Shown here piece by piece: positions 1-7,991 of a stretch of 64,000 bases of DNA. The notes under the pieces are model-generated. The model was not told the DNA's origin and did not search any database. It was given only the letters and a program-made list of their open reading frames with translations. The position numbers and the translations under genes were made by a program. The stretch is from an uncultured Pirellulaceae bacterium. GTDB lineage: Bacteria; Planctomycetota; Planctomycetia; Pirellulales; Pirellulaceae. The stretch spans positions 17,851-81,850 of the forward strand of contig CALLUY010000083.1 in the NCBI GenBank assembly GCA_938010615.1, written 5' to 3'. The stretch's first letter is position 1; the number at the start of each line of letters is the position of its first letter.

Positions 1-2712
1 GAGAACAATCGACCGCTGCAGCTCTTCCAATTGCGGGTGCTCCAAGTTTGAACGCAGCTCTTTCAACAACGCGACCTGAATGTAGTTCATCGGATCGACG
101 TAGGGATTGCGGACTTTAATGCTGTGCTGCAACCACGGCTCAGCCTCTAGAATCTCGGTCGACTCGGTCACCTTCAACAGCATTTCGCGACTCAATTCAA
201 ACTCAGCTTTGATGTCGTTGAAAATCACAGCACCAATTTTCGGATCGGCCAGCTCCGCATACATGCCCGCGATCTCCATGTCCGCTCGCCCCATCCCAAG
301 ATGCACATTCGAAAGCATTGTCCTGAAAAACGGCCACTCTCGATTCATCGTCTGCAACATTTCCAATCGCTGGCCATCCGAACCATCACCCAGCCATTCA
401 GAAAACGCGGTTCCGATTCCATACCAACTGGGCACGTTCGCTCGAGACTGAGTCCAAGCAAACACCCACGGAATCGCTCGCAAATCGTCCAACGATTTCG
501 TGACGCGGCGATGCGATGGACGTGAACCAATATTCAGCCGATCAATCTGATCAATTGGCGTCGCCGTTTGAAAATAGCTCAGGAAATCCGGATGATCGAT
601 CAAGCTGCGATACTTCTTCCACGCCGTTGTGCTCAACCCGTCCATTGCTTCTGACCACTGCGCCAAAGCATCGAACTCCGGACGCTTACCTGTCGAACAG
701 AGCACGGCATGAAGCACTTGCTCAAGATGGCGTCGCGCGATTCCGGGAACGCTATAGCGTGAGCTTACAACTTCTCCCTGTTCCGTGATTCGAATTCGAC
801 CGCGAACCGATTCAGTTGGTTGCGCAAGAATCGCCCGGTTCGTTGGACCACCGCCGCGACCAAGTGATCCACCTCGACCATGAAACAGTGTCATTCGAAT
901 ATTGCAATCGGCACAGGCCTGAGCCATGTTTCGCTGAGCCGTGAACAGCATCCAGTTGGCTCGCATGAAGCCGCCATCTTTATTGCTGTCGCTGTAGCCG
1001 ATCATGATCTGTTGCTGATCGCCACGCATCTTTAAATGTTGTGCGTAGACGGGATTCGCAAACAGCGCCTTCATGATTTCCGGAGCCGCCATCAAATCAT
1101 CAACCGTTTCGAACAGAGGCACGATGTCCAGCTTGCCCAACAGACCCGCATCTTTCCCGAACAGCAAGATCTCCAGCAGGTTACTCACACCTTCAGTCAT
1201 ACTGATGATGTAAGTCGTCATACTAGATTCGCCGATGACGTTGTGAGCCTTCTTGATGGTCGCGAACAGGTCCAGCAACTTCGCCGTGCCAACCTTTTGA
1301 TCGTCGGACACCGAAGAGAATTCTTGGTCGCCATCAGTCGCGAATTTCGTCAGCGTTTCAATCCGCTGCGGCTCTTTAAGCTCAAGGTAATTTTCGCAGT
1401 AGCCAAGCGAACGCAACAAGTCATCCATCGCAGTGCGGTGAGTTTTCGCATGCTGACGAACGTCCATGGATGCAAGGTGAAAGCCGAAAACATGGGTCGC
1501 ACGAATCAAACGCTCCAACCGTCCGCGAGCCAAACGCCATCCACGATTCTCCATCAAACTATCGCGAATCAACTCAAGATCATGCCGATAAGCTTCGACG
1601 TTTGCATAAGCGCGGCGCGGCGCGGGAGTTCCGGACCAAGCAACGTCGGCTGCGTCCCGAGTCGCACGTAAGCGACGGAACATCATCACCAACTTTTTGC
1701 GATACGGCTCGTCATCGAATCGATCCAGCACTTCATATTCCGAAGGATCAACCAGTTCACGATCAGCCGCAAGGCTGTCCGTCAGTGACTGACTGATATC
1801 GGTGCGTGATTCGCTGCAGCTTAGTAGCTCGTAGAGTCCATCGACCTCTTTCAAATACATCGTCAACACGAGATTCTGCTGTGCCTTCAAAGCTTCAATC
1901 GTTGTGTCGATGGTAACAAAGGGATTGCCGTCGCGGTCGCCTCCGATCCACGTACCGTAGCGAAGGAAACTGGGTACATCGAATTCTTCATCCGGCCACG
2001 TCTCTTTGAGAGACTGTTCAAGGTCTTCGTAGATGCGAGGCACCAGATCGAACAAAGTGTGCTCGAAAAAATAGAGCCCTGTGTTTCGAACTTCGTCCAT
2101 AACCGTCGGTCGGCGTTGGCGAGTCTCCGCCGATTGCCACAGCAGCGTAATGTAGTCGTGCAACAATTCTCGCAAACTTGCCCGTTCTTTCGAAAGCACA
2201 TTTCCATCGTTGACTTTCGCGATCAGCTCGGTGACTTGACGCAAGATCTCACGAATCGTCTGTCGCTTTGACTCCGTCGGATGCGCCGTGAAGACCGGAA
2301 CGATTTCCATCGTTTGGAAAATGTCCTTCAGCTGCGCAGGAGAAACTCCTTCTCGCTTCAATGTCTCGAGAGCCGCTGCAACGGTTTCGTCCATCGGCTG
2401 ACCGGATTCAAAAGCTTTCTCGGATCGTTGACTCAGAATCTCGACGCGCTGATGTTCTTCAGCAAGATTGACCAGCTGGAAATAAGTCAAAAATGCTTTC
2501 AATGTCGATTCGGACAGGTCAAGATTCTCGACCAGCCGAGGCATCAATTCGGCCAGACGCTTCTGAGCCGACTCGTCGCCGGAACGCCATTGCTTGGCCA
2601 AGGAGCGAATTTCTTCCTCGAGTTCGAACGCAGCTTCGCCTTCTTGGTAGACGATCGTTTCGCCAAGCAGATCGCCAAGCAGTCGAATGTTAGAGCTAAT
2701 GTCGTTTTTCAT
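1..2712 (-). CDS. ppc: Phosphoenolpyruvate carboxylase, C-terminus outside window
   Basis: Carboxylates phosphoenolpyruvate to oxaloacetate, an anaplerotic feed of the TCA cycle in the cytoplasm. On the minus strand the frame opens with MKNDISSNIRLLGDLLGETI at 2712 and stays open to base 1, so about 904 residues are visible and only the extreme C-terminus is missing. The glycine-rich active-site loop FHGRGGSLGRGGGP lies near 840-890 and GYSDSNKDGGFMRANW near 955-1010; both are hallmarks of the family. It is divergent from xseB, with about 135 bp between the two starts. No oddity seen; family assignment is secure. Confidence 0.96.
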   Translation of the reverse strand, partial: MKNDISSNIRLLGDLLGETIVYQEGEAAFELEEEIRSLAKQWRSGDESAQKRLAELMPRLVENLDLSESTLKAFLTYFQLVNLAEEHQRVEILSQRSEKAFESGQPMDETVAAALETLKREGVSPAQLKDIFQTMEIVPVFTAHPTESKRQTIREILRQVTELIAKVNDGNVLSKERASLRELLHDYITLLWQSAETRQRRPTVMDEVRNTGLYFFEHTLFDLVPRIYEDLEQSLKETWPDEEFDVPSFLRYGTWIGGDRDGNPFVTIDTTIEALKAQQNLVLTMYLKEVDGLYELLSCSESRTDISQSLTDSLAADRELVDPSEYEVLDRFDDEPYRKKLVMMFRRLRATRDAADVAWSGTPAPRRAYANVEAYRHDLELIRDSLMENRGWRLARGRLERLIRATHVFGFHLASMDVRQHAKTHRTAMDDLLRSLGYCENYLELKEPQRIETLTKFATDGDQEFSSVSDDQKVGTAKLLDLFATIKKAHNVIGESSMTTYIISMTEGVSNLLEILLFGKDAGLLGKLDIVPLFETVDDLMAAPEIMKALFANPVYAQHLKMRGDQQQIMIGYSDSNKDGGFMRANWMLFTAQRNMAQACADCNIRMTLFHGRGGSLGRGGGPTNRAILAQPTESVRGRIRITEQGEVVSSRYSVPGIARRHLEQVLHAVLCSTGKRPEFDALAQWSEAMDGLSTTAWKKYRSLIDHPDFLSYFQTATPIDQIDRLNIGSRPSHRRVTKSLDDLRAIPWVFAWTQSRANVPSWYGIGTAFSEWLGDGSDGQRLEMLQTMNREWPFFRTMLSNVHLGMGRADMEIAGMYAELADPKIGAVIFNDIKAEFELSREMLLKVTESTEILEAEPWLQHSIKVRNPYVDPMNYIQVALLKELRSNLEHPQLEELQRSIVL

Positions 2713-2847
2713 TGCGTAAAGTTCGTTGATGGTCTGCGTTTCAGATAATTCTCACACGACATAATGTACCGCAGTACCAATTCTACGATGAGGGGGCAGA
2801 TCCGCATCACACCTGACAGTTCGCCGCTGGCTTGCTATCCTGAAGCT

Positions 2848-3228
2848 ATGGCAAAAAAGAAACCAATCAAGAAAAAAGCGGCGCCCAAGGATGCCGTTCC
2901 GTTCGAAACATCGCTCGAGGAGCTGCGTCAAATCCTGGGCGATCTTGAAGAAGGCAATTTGCCGCTGAGTGAATCGCTTGAAAAATACGAAGCCGGAATT
3001 GCTCATCTTCGCAACTGTCATGTTTCTCTCAACGAGGCGAAAGCTCGAATCAAATTGCTGGTTCGCGTGGACAAAGACGGCAAAGCCATCACCAAACCGT
3101 ACGATCACTCGGCAACGGTCGCGGAGAAGTCACCTGATAGCGTGTCCGAAAATGAAAAAGAATCTCTCCAAGAAGAACTTGATCATGAGACCGAAGAGGA
3201 TGGTGATTGGGATGGCGGATTGTTTTAG
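2848..3228 (+). CDS. xseB: Exodeoxyribonuclease VII small subunit
   Basis: Small subunit of the ssDNA exonuclease that trims DNA to acid-soluble oligonucleotides with XseA. The 126-residue product has a Lys-rich N-terminus (MAKKKPIKKKAA), the family core FETSLEELRQILGDLEEGNLPLSESLEKYEAG given here by its ends FETSLEELRQIL and LSESLEKYEAG, and an unusually long acidic tail. E. coli XseB is about 80 residues, so the tail is extra. The start at 2848 is preferred over an in-frame start 84 bp upstream because it begins at the lysine-rich stretch typical of planctomycete forms. XseA is not in the window. Confidence 0.9.
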   Translation: MAKKKPIKKKAAPKDAVPFETSLEELRQILGDLEEGNLPLSESLEKYEAGIAHLRNCHVSLNEAKARIKLLVRVDKDGKAITKPYDHSATVAEKSPDSVSENEKESLQEELDHETEEDGDWDGGLF

Positions 3229-3242
3229 TCAACGCTCTCGCA

Positions 3243-3499
3243 GCATCAATACAAGCTCGAAACGCAAGCGAGTGAATCACCACGCCGGCATATTCACTCG
3301 CTTGCGCTTTTTGATGTTGCGCAAATACCAGCCCGACGCGCAAGCGAGGGAATATTTCCGAGAATTTCCCGATCCCTCGCTTGCGCGTCGGGCTTGTATT
3401 GCAACGCTTCGTATTTTTCAATTTCCACGTGTATTGTCATGTAAAACAAGAAATCCCAACTTAAATGCGCAACATCAAAACTTGCGCTTCGGGCTTGCA
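3243..3499. repeat. Dispersed palindromic repeat, copy 1 (core 3309-3480)
   Basis: A block built of GCGCAACATCAAAA ends, CAAGCCCGACGCGC arms and CCCTCGCTTGCGCG arms. The core of about 172 bp at 3309-3480 is bounded by inverted ends TTTTGATGTTGCGC and GCGCAACATCAAAA and is in the opposite orientation to the copies at 10171, 17743 and 55382. It runs directly into the 5' end of the next gene. Confidence 0.9.
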
Positions 3500-4651
3500 T
3501 TGGCTCTCTGTTTGCTAACGCTCCCTTCATCCGCTGTCGCTGACGAACCCGACCCGCAAATCCTCGCCCACTACATGCCGTGGTACGAAGCCGCACCAGA
3601 AACCAAAAAGTGGGGCTGGCACTGGACGATGAATCACTTCGATCCGGACAAGGTTGGAGCCAACGGCCGTCGCGAAATCGCTGGCTTTCACTACCCGTCA
3701 ATCGGTCCCTACGATTCTGGCGATCCACACGTCCTCGAGTACCACGTTTTGTTGATGAAGCTCAGTGGCATCGATGGCGTCATCATCGACTGGTATGGTT
3801 CGCGTGACTTTCGCGACTACCCGATGATCGATCGTAACACTCGAGCACTGATTCCATGGCTTAAAAAAGCCGGCCTCTCTTTCACGTTTTGCTATGAAGA
3901 CCAAACGATCAAGCACATGGTTGCAGACAAAGTGATCGCTGCATCAGATGACGTCGCGGAGTTCGTCGGAGAGCTAAACAAACTTGCCGACGAATTCTTC
4001 TCTGATGAATCGTGGATCAAATCCGGCGACAAACCGGTGCTGCTAACCTTTGGACCTCAGCACTTCAGGGCCGATGCGTGGAAACAAGCTTTAAAACAAT
4101 GCAAACTGGCTCCCAAAGTTTTCGGCATGCCGCACGCAGACAAACATTTTGAACTGGAAGGATCGTTTGCTTGGCCGCCGGTTCATGATCGCGGCATCGT
4201 CGCACCCGAAACATGGAGAAGTTTCCTCACCAGAATTTACAAAGATAGCAAAAAGGAAATGATCCCCGTCGTGTTCCCTGGCTTTCGTGACATCTACTCG
4301 GATGCCAAAGTCCAGAAAAGCCATGGCGTTATCGATGAGCGTGACGGTCTAACGTTCGCCGAATCACTGAAACTGGCACGGGAGACAAAAGCCAACCTGA
4401 TTCAAATCGCCACATGGAACGATTTCGGAGAAGGCACCATCATCGAACCGACTCGCGAGTGTGGGCTTCGTTATCTGGAACATTTGATCGAAACCGATAA
4501 CAACGCTCAATTCCAGAAAGCCGATTTGATCCTTCCATTGCAACTCTATCGTCTTCGCAAGTCCAACGCGGAACTGGCTGACGAAGTCGCCAAAGCGATG
4601 TTTGATGGCGACTGCAAACTTGCCAGAAAACTTTTGGCGCAGCCGAGGTAG
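3482..4651 (+). CDS. Secreted glycoside hydrolase family 71/99-like protein
   Basis: Product of about 389 residues with a signal peptide (LALALCLLTLPSSAVADEP) followed by HYMPWY near the mature N-terminus, GWHWTMNHFDP, IDGVIIDWYGS, and ATWNDFGEGTIIEPT near the C-terminus. These are typical of the GH71/99-like TIM-barrel proteins (endo-mannosidase-like) common in polysaccharide-degrading planctomycetes. Substrate cannot be inferred. No in-frame ATG lies between the repeat and HYMPWY; TTG at 3482 or 3500 gives a correct signal peptide, and 3482 lies at the edge of the repeat element. The M28 peptidase starts 4 bp after its stop, suggesting an operon. Confidence 0.75.
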   Translation: MRFGLALALCLLTLPSSAVADEPDPQILAHYMPWYEAAPETKKWGWHWTMNHFDPDKVGANGRREIAGFHYPSIGPYDSGDPHVLEYHVLLMKLSGIDGVIIDWYGSRDFRDYPMIDRNTRALIPWLKKAGLSFTFCYEDQTIKHMVADKVIAASDDVAEFVGELNKLADEFFSDESWIKSGDKPVLLTFGPQHFRADAWKQALKQCKLAPKVFGMPHADKHFELEGSFAWPPVHDRGIVAPETWRSFLTRIYKDSKKEMIPVVFPGFRDIYSDAKVQKSHGVIDERDGLTFAESLKLARETKANLIQIATWNDFGEGTIIEPTRECGLRYLEHLIETDNNAQFQKADLILPLQLYRLRKSNAELADEVAKAMFDGDCKLARKLLAQPR

Positions 4652-4654
4652 CTG

Positions 4655-5545
4655 ATGAAAGTCATTGCCTCAACGTCGCTGCAATCCAGAACGGTTGACC
4701 CGAAAGTTCAATCGCTACTCGAAACAGTCGATCCATCGTGGCTTCGGGAGATCGTCGTACAGATCTCGAAACCGCGTCAATGGACAAAACAGCGCGAACA
4801 GAACCGCGCAACCGCGGACTTCATCGAAACTCAACTTCAAAGTTTCGGCTACAAGACGTTTCGACAGAGCCAATACGACAACATTGTGACCGAATTCGAT
4901 CGCAGTCATCCCGTGACGATCATCGGCGCTCATTACGACAGCGTGCCGCAGACTCCCGGCGCCGACGACAACGGAAGCGCCGTCGCGGCGATGCTTGGCT
5001 GCGCAAAGGCTATTGCCGGATTGAATCTGCCGGTTTGCTTCGCCGCTTTCAATCTTGAAGAAGAAGGACTCGAAGGCAGTAAGTCTTTCGTCAACGACTT
5101 CATTAAGCCTGAGAAGGTCAGCGTTAAGGTCGCCCACATTCTGGAAATGGTTGGCTACTGCGACCACACCGAAGGATCGCAGAACTTACCCAAGGGCTTG
5201 CCCGTGAAGCTTGCTCGATCAGCGGGTGACTTTCTGGCGATCGTTGCGAATCGGAATTCGAACCGAATCCTGAAACCGACGGTTCAGACGGCCAAGACTT
5301 ATGTTGAAGACCTACCTGTTCTTGGCCTTCAAGTGTTCATGGGCATGGAACGCATCTTTAAAGATCTTCGCCGCAGTGATCACGCACCGTTTTGGGACGC
5401 TGGATATCCCGCGTTCATGTGGACGGACACTTCGGAGTTTCGAAACCCGCACTATCATCAACCGACAGATACGCCAGAGACGTTGGACTATGAGTTTTTG
5501 AAACGCGTGACACAGATGTTGGTGGCAGCAGTGAGTCGAAAGTAA
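4655..5545 (+). CDS. M28 family zinc peptidase
   Basis: Metallo-aminopeptidase-like protein of 296 residues. Visible zinc-site motifs in order are GAHYDSV, PGADDNGSAVAAM, FNLEEEGLEGS, then the late RSDHAPFWDAGYPAFMWTDT and HYHQPTDTPE, which match the two-zinc M28 arrangement (H, D, E-E, D, H). There is no obvious signal peptide, so it may be cytoplasmic, unlike many M28 enzymes. It starts 4 bp downstream of the GH71/99-like gene and probably shares its transcript. Peptide substrate unknown. Confidence 0.9.
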   Translation: MKVIASTSLQSRTVDPKVQSLLETVDPSWLREIVVQISKPRQWTKQREQNRATADFIETQLQSFGYKTFRQSQYDNIVTEFDRSHPVTIIGAHYDSVPQTPGADDNGSAVAAMLGCAKAIAGLNLPVCFAAFNLEEEGLEGSKSFVNDFIKPEKVSVKVAHILEMVGYCDHTEGSQNLPKGLPVKLARSAGDFLAIVANRNSNRILKPTVQTAKTYVEDLPVLGLQVFMGMERIFKDLRRSDHAPFWDAGYPAFMWTDTSEFRNPHYHQPTDTPETLDYEFLKRVTQMLVAAVSRK

Positions 5546-5846
5546 TTGACAGAGCTTTTTGCGCCAGCAAGCAGATTCGAGAACATGCCATCACAGTCCA
5601 GAGGCCTATGCCACCCTTCTATGCTCGCTCCCCTCTCCCCGCGAATCCGGAGCCTGAGGCATCGCCGTGAAGATTTTTCCAATGCCAAAATTCCATCTTG
5701 CGCATCGTTTTCTGGCTGGACACCCGGACGCTCACGCGTCTCGGCTCACTTTTCAATTCGAAGCAGGCAAGTGAGCCGTTGGCCGTAAGGCCTCGGGTAG
5801 CCACTGCGAGAAATGCAGGCCTTGCTTTTTGCTGTCTGGAAACTCT
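5546..5846. other. Intergenic region with repeat remnants
   Basis: No convincing gene between two convergent genes. It holds CAGAGGCCTATGCCACC (about 5596-5613), one arm of a palindromic repeat that recurs near 7932, 12428-12495 and 18365, and a GTGAGCCGTTGGCC stretch (about 5770) that resembles part of another palindrome. Confidence 0.5.
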
Positions 5847-7184
5847 TCACGGCGTTGGGGCTGGGGGTGAGGGGCTTGAGCATTCCCCCCTTGAGTCCAA
5901 CTTCACGTACTGGCAAACCGCATCGCAGAGCTTCACCAAATCCTCCTCGCCAATCGTAAACGCAGGTGCCAAATATACCGTGTCGCGAATTGGACGGATC
6001 CAAAGGCCTTCTTCCACAAAGCCTGAAACTGCAACCCCAACATCCAAATCAGCTTTCAACCGAACAGCACCAACCGCCCCCAACACATTGACTTCAACCA
6101 CATTCTCGCAATCAACCAGCGACTCCAAACCATCACGCATCACGCGTTCGATCGCAGAGACCTGTTCAAACCGAGGATCCGATTCGAACAGATCCAGCGA
6201 CGCGTTCGCCGCAGCACAAGCAATCGGGTTCCCCATAAACGTTGGACCATGCATTAAAGCTGCCTCCCAACGATCTGAATGAAAAGGCTCGTAAACTTTC
6301 GCCGTCGCGATCGTCGCCGCCAAACCGACACTGCAACCAGTCAATCCTTTGCCGACGCACATAATATCAGGATGGATATCGGCTTGCTGATACGCAAACA
6401 TACTTCCAGTTCGACCGAAACCGGTAGCAACTTCGTCTGCAATCAGAAGCACATCGTGCTTCCTGCAAACACGCTCAATCCGCCGAAGCGCTGCAGACGA
6501 ATGGAATCGCATTCCGGCTGCCATCTGAACAAGCGGCTCGATAATCACAGCCGCCAACTGATCCTTTCTCTGATCAACAAATGAATCGAACGCGGCTTCC
6601 AGTTCATCATTCTCAGGAATCGGTTGCGGAAACTGCTCAAGCAAAAACCCCTTGAAATTCGCGTGCATGCTGTCGTCAGGATCACAGACGCTCATCGCTC
6701 CCGTCGTGTCGCCATGATATGCGTTTTGAAAACTAATGAATTTATTGCGAGCCGTTCTTCCGGTCGACGAACGGTTTGCCCAATGCTGCATCGCAATTTT
6801 CATCGCGACTTCAACGGCGACCGAACCTGAGTCACTCAGGAAGACTCGATTGCCTTCACCTTCTAGGCACTTCGCCAATCGACTGGCCAGACGCACCGCT
6901 TGATCGTGAACGATGCCGCCCATCATGACATGAGGCATCGTTTTCGCCTGTTCGATCATCGCTTCGACAATTTTTGGATGGTTGTATCCGTGACAGGCAG
7001 TCCACCACGACGAAATCCCATCAATCAATTTTCGACCATCCTTTAACCGCAAAATGACGCCGTCGGTCGATTCAACCTCAACCGGCGGCGATGCCGTTTT
7101 CATTTGGCAATAGGGACGCCAAAGGGATTCGAATGCGGAATGCGGATTGTGGAATGCAGAATTCATGTCCAACCGATATGGCAT
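5847..7184 (-). CDS. bioA: Adenosylmethionine-8-amino-7-oxononanoate aminotransferase
   Basis: PLP-dependent transaminase that converts KAPA to DAPA in biotin synthesis using SAM as amino donor. Motifs in order: SLWRPYCQMKTA (substrate entry, IWHPYT-like), DGISSWWTACHGYNHP, SDSGSVAVEVAMKIA, AYHGDTTGAMSV, ADEVATGFGRTG, CVGKGLTGCSVGLAA with the PLP-binding Lys, and HGPTFMGNP. The length (445) fits the family. Both ends run into low-complexity repeats: the first residues (NSAFHNPHSAF) come from a GGAATGCGGA-type repeat, and the tail (SSPSPPAPTP) from a GGGGTGAGGGGCTTGAG repeat, so the exact start (7184 or 7166) is uncertain. No other bio gene is nearby. Confidence 0.93.
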   Translation of the reverse strand: MPYRLDMNSAFHNPHSAFESLWRPYCQMKTASPPVEVESTDGVILRLKDGRKLIDGISSWWTACHGYNHPKIVEAMIEQAKTMPHVMMGGIVHDQAVRLASRLAKCLEGEGNRVFLSDSGSVAVEVAMKIAMQHWANRSSTGRTARNKFISFQNAYHGDTTGAMSVCDPDDSMHANFKGFLLEQFPQPIPENDELEAAFDSFVDQRKDQLAAVIIEPLVQMAAGMRFHSSAALRRIERVCRKHDVLLIADEVATGFGRTGSMFAYQQADIHPDIMCVGKGLTGCSVGLAATIATAKVYEPFHSDRWEAALMHGPTFMGNPIACAAANASLDLFESDPRFEQVSAIERVMRDGLESLVDCENVVEVNVLGAVGAVRLKADLDVGVAVSGFVEEGLWIRPIRDTVYLAPAFTIGEEDLVKLCDAVCQYVKLDSRGECSSPSPPAPTP

Positions 7185-7275
7185 CGTTGCGAAACAGTCG
7201 TGATAATGTTTGGGTACATACGATAGACGATATTATACATTTCGCATTCCGCATTCCGCATTCCGCATTTCCAAA
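7120..7275. repeat. GGAATGCGGAATG inverted repeat cluster
   Basis: Tandem GGAATGCGGA-type units at about 7133-7164 face CGCATTCCGCATTCC units at about 7243-7270, giving an imperfect hairpin between divergent bioA and the pqiA-like gene. The left arm is translated as the first residues of BioA in the start chosen here. Confidence 0.7.
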
Positions 7276-7276
7276 C

Positions 7277-7858
7277 ATGCTCAAAGCCTGCCATTGCTGT
7301 GGCCTGATCCACGAAATACCCTCGCTCGAACCGGAGCAGACTGCGGCCTGTACGCGTTGCGGCAGCCAGTTCACGGAGCCAGCCAACAAGGAGAGCTCAG
7401 CCAGCCGAACGGCAGCTGCGGCAATCGGAGCGTTTATCCTGTTCTGGCCCGCAATTCTGATGCCCATCCTGCGCATCGATCAGCTTGGGCTGACGCATCA
7501 AAGTAGCATCCTTGGTGGAACGATTGAGCTGTTCCAACATGGCAGCTGGTTTGTCGGCTCGGTTGTCCTGCTGTTCTCCGTCATCTTTCCACTCACGAAA
7601 ATTGTCTTGCTGATTGAGCTCAGTTGGCTCGAGATCCTGCATCGCAAACACAAAGCGTTCACACTTCGAATGATGGAACACCTGGGGAAGTGGAGCATGA
7701 TGGATGTCATGCTGCTTGCCTTTCTAGTGATGCTGGTGAAGCTCGGCGACATGGTCGAATTTCATTTCGGACCAGCGATTATTGCGTTTACTTTTTGCGT
7801 CGCGATGAGCATGTTGGCATCGCTAAGTTTTGATCCACATGCGATTTGGGAAGATTAG
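7277..7858 (+). CDS. Paraquat-inducible protein A family (PqiA/LetA-like) membrane protein
   Basis: Inner-membrane partner of MCE lipid-transport proteins. The 193-residue product starts MLKACHCCGLIHEIP with a zinc-ribbon-like CxxC, then a second pair CTRCGSQF, then about four hydrophobic segments (AAAAIGAFILFWPAILMPIL, SWFVGSVVLLFSVIFPLTKI, DVMLLAFLVMLVKLGDMVEF, IIAFTFCVAMSMLASL). It is about half the length of E. coli PqiA, so it is a single-domain form. An MCE gene follows after a 133-bp gap occupied by an inverted-repeat element. Start at 7277 chosen because residues before it would be translated repeat. Confidence 0.85.
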   Translation: MLKACHCCGLIHEIPSLEPEQTAACTRCGSQFTEPANKESSASRTAAAAIGAFILFWPAILMPILRIDQLGLTHQSSILGGTIELFQHGSWFVGSVVLLFSVIFPLTKIVLLIELSWLEILHRKHKAFTLRMMEHLGKWSMMDVMLLAFLVMLVKLGDMVEFHFGPAIIAFTFCVAMSMLASLSFDPHAIWED

Positions 7859-7862
7859 ATTA

Positions 7863-7983
7863 CGTGGTTGTGGCTTCCAGCCGCAGTCGTTTGCATACCG
7901 TAACGACGGCTTAGCCGTCACTTCAAACAACACAGGCCAGAGGCCTATGCCACCAACGATTGCGGCTGGAAGCCACAACCACG
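7863..7983. repeat. MITE-like element with 23-bp perfect terminal inverted repeats
   Basis: Arms 7863-7885 and 7961-7983 are perfect reverse complements over 23 bp (outer end CGTGGTTGTGGCTTCC). Between them lie a small palindrome ACGGCTTAGCCGT and a CCAGAGGCCTATGCCACC arm of another repeat family. It fills the gap between the pqiA-like and MCE genes. Confidence 0.9.
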
Positions 7984-7991
7984 AAAGAAAC

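Noticed and set aside
3294..3728. Minus-strand open frames in the GH71/99 region
   Set aside because: They are translations of repeat plus the reverse of a clear gene and have no family features.
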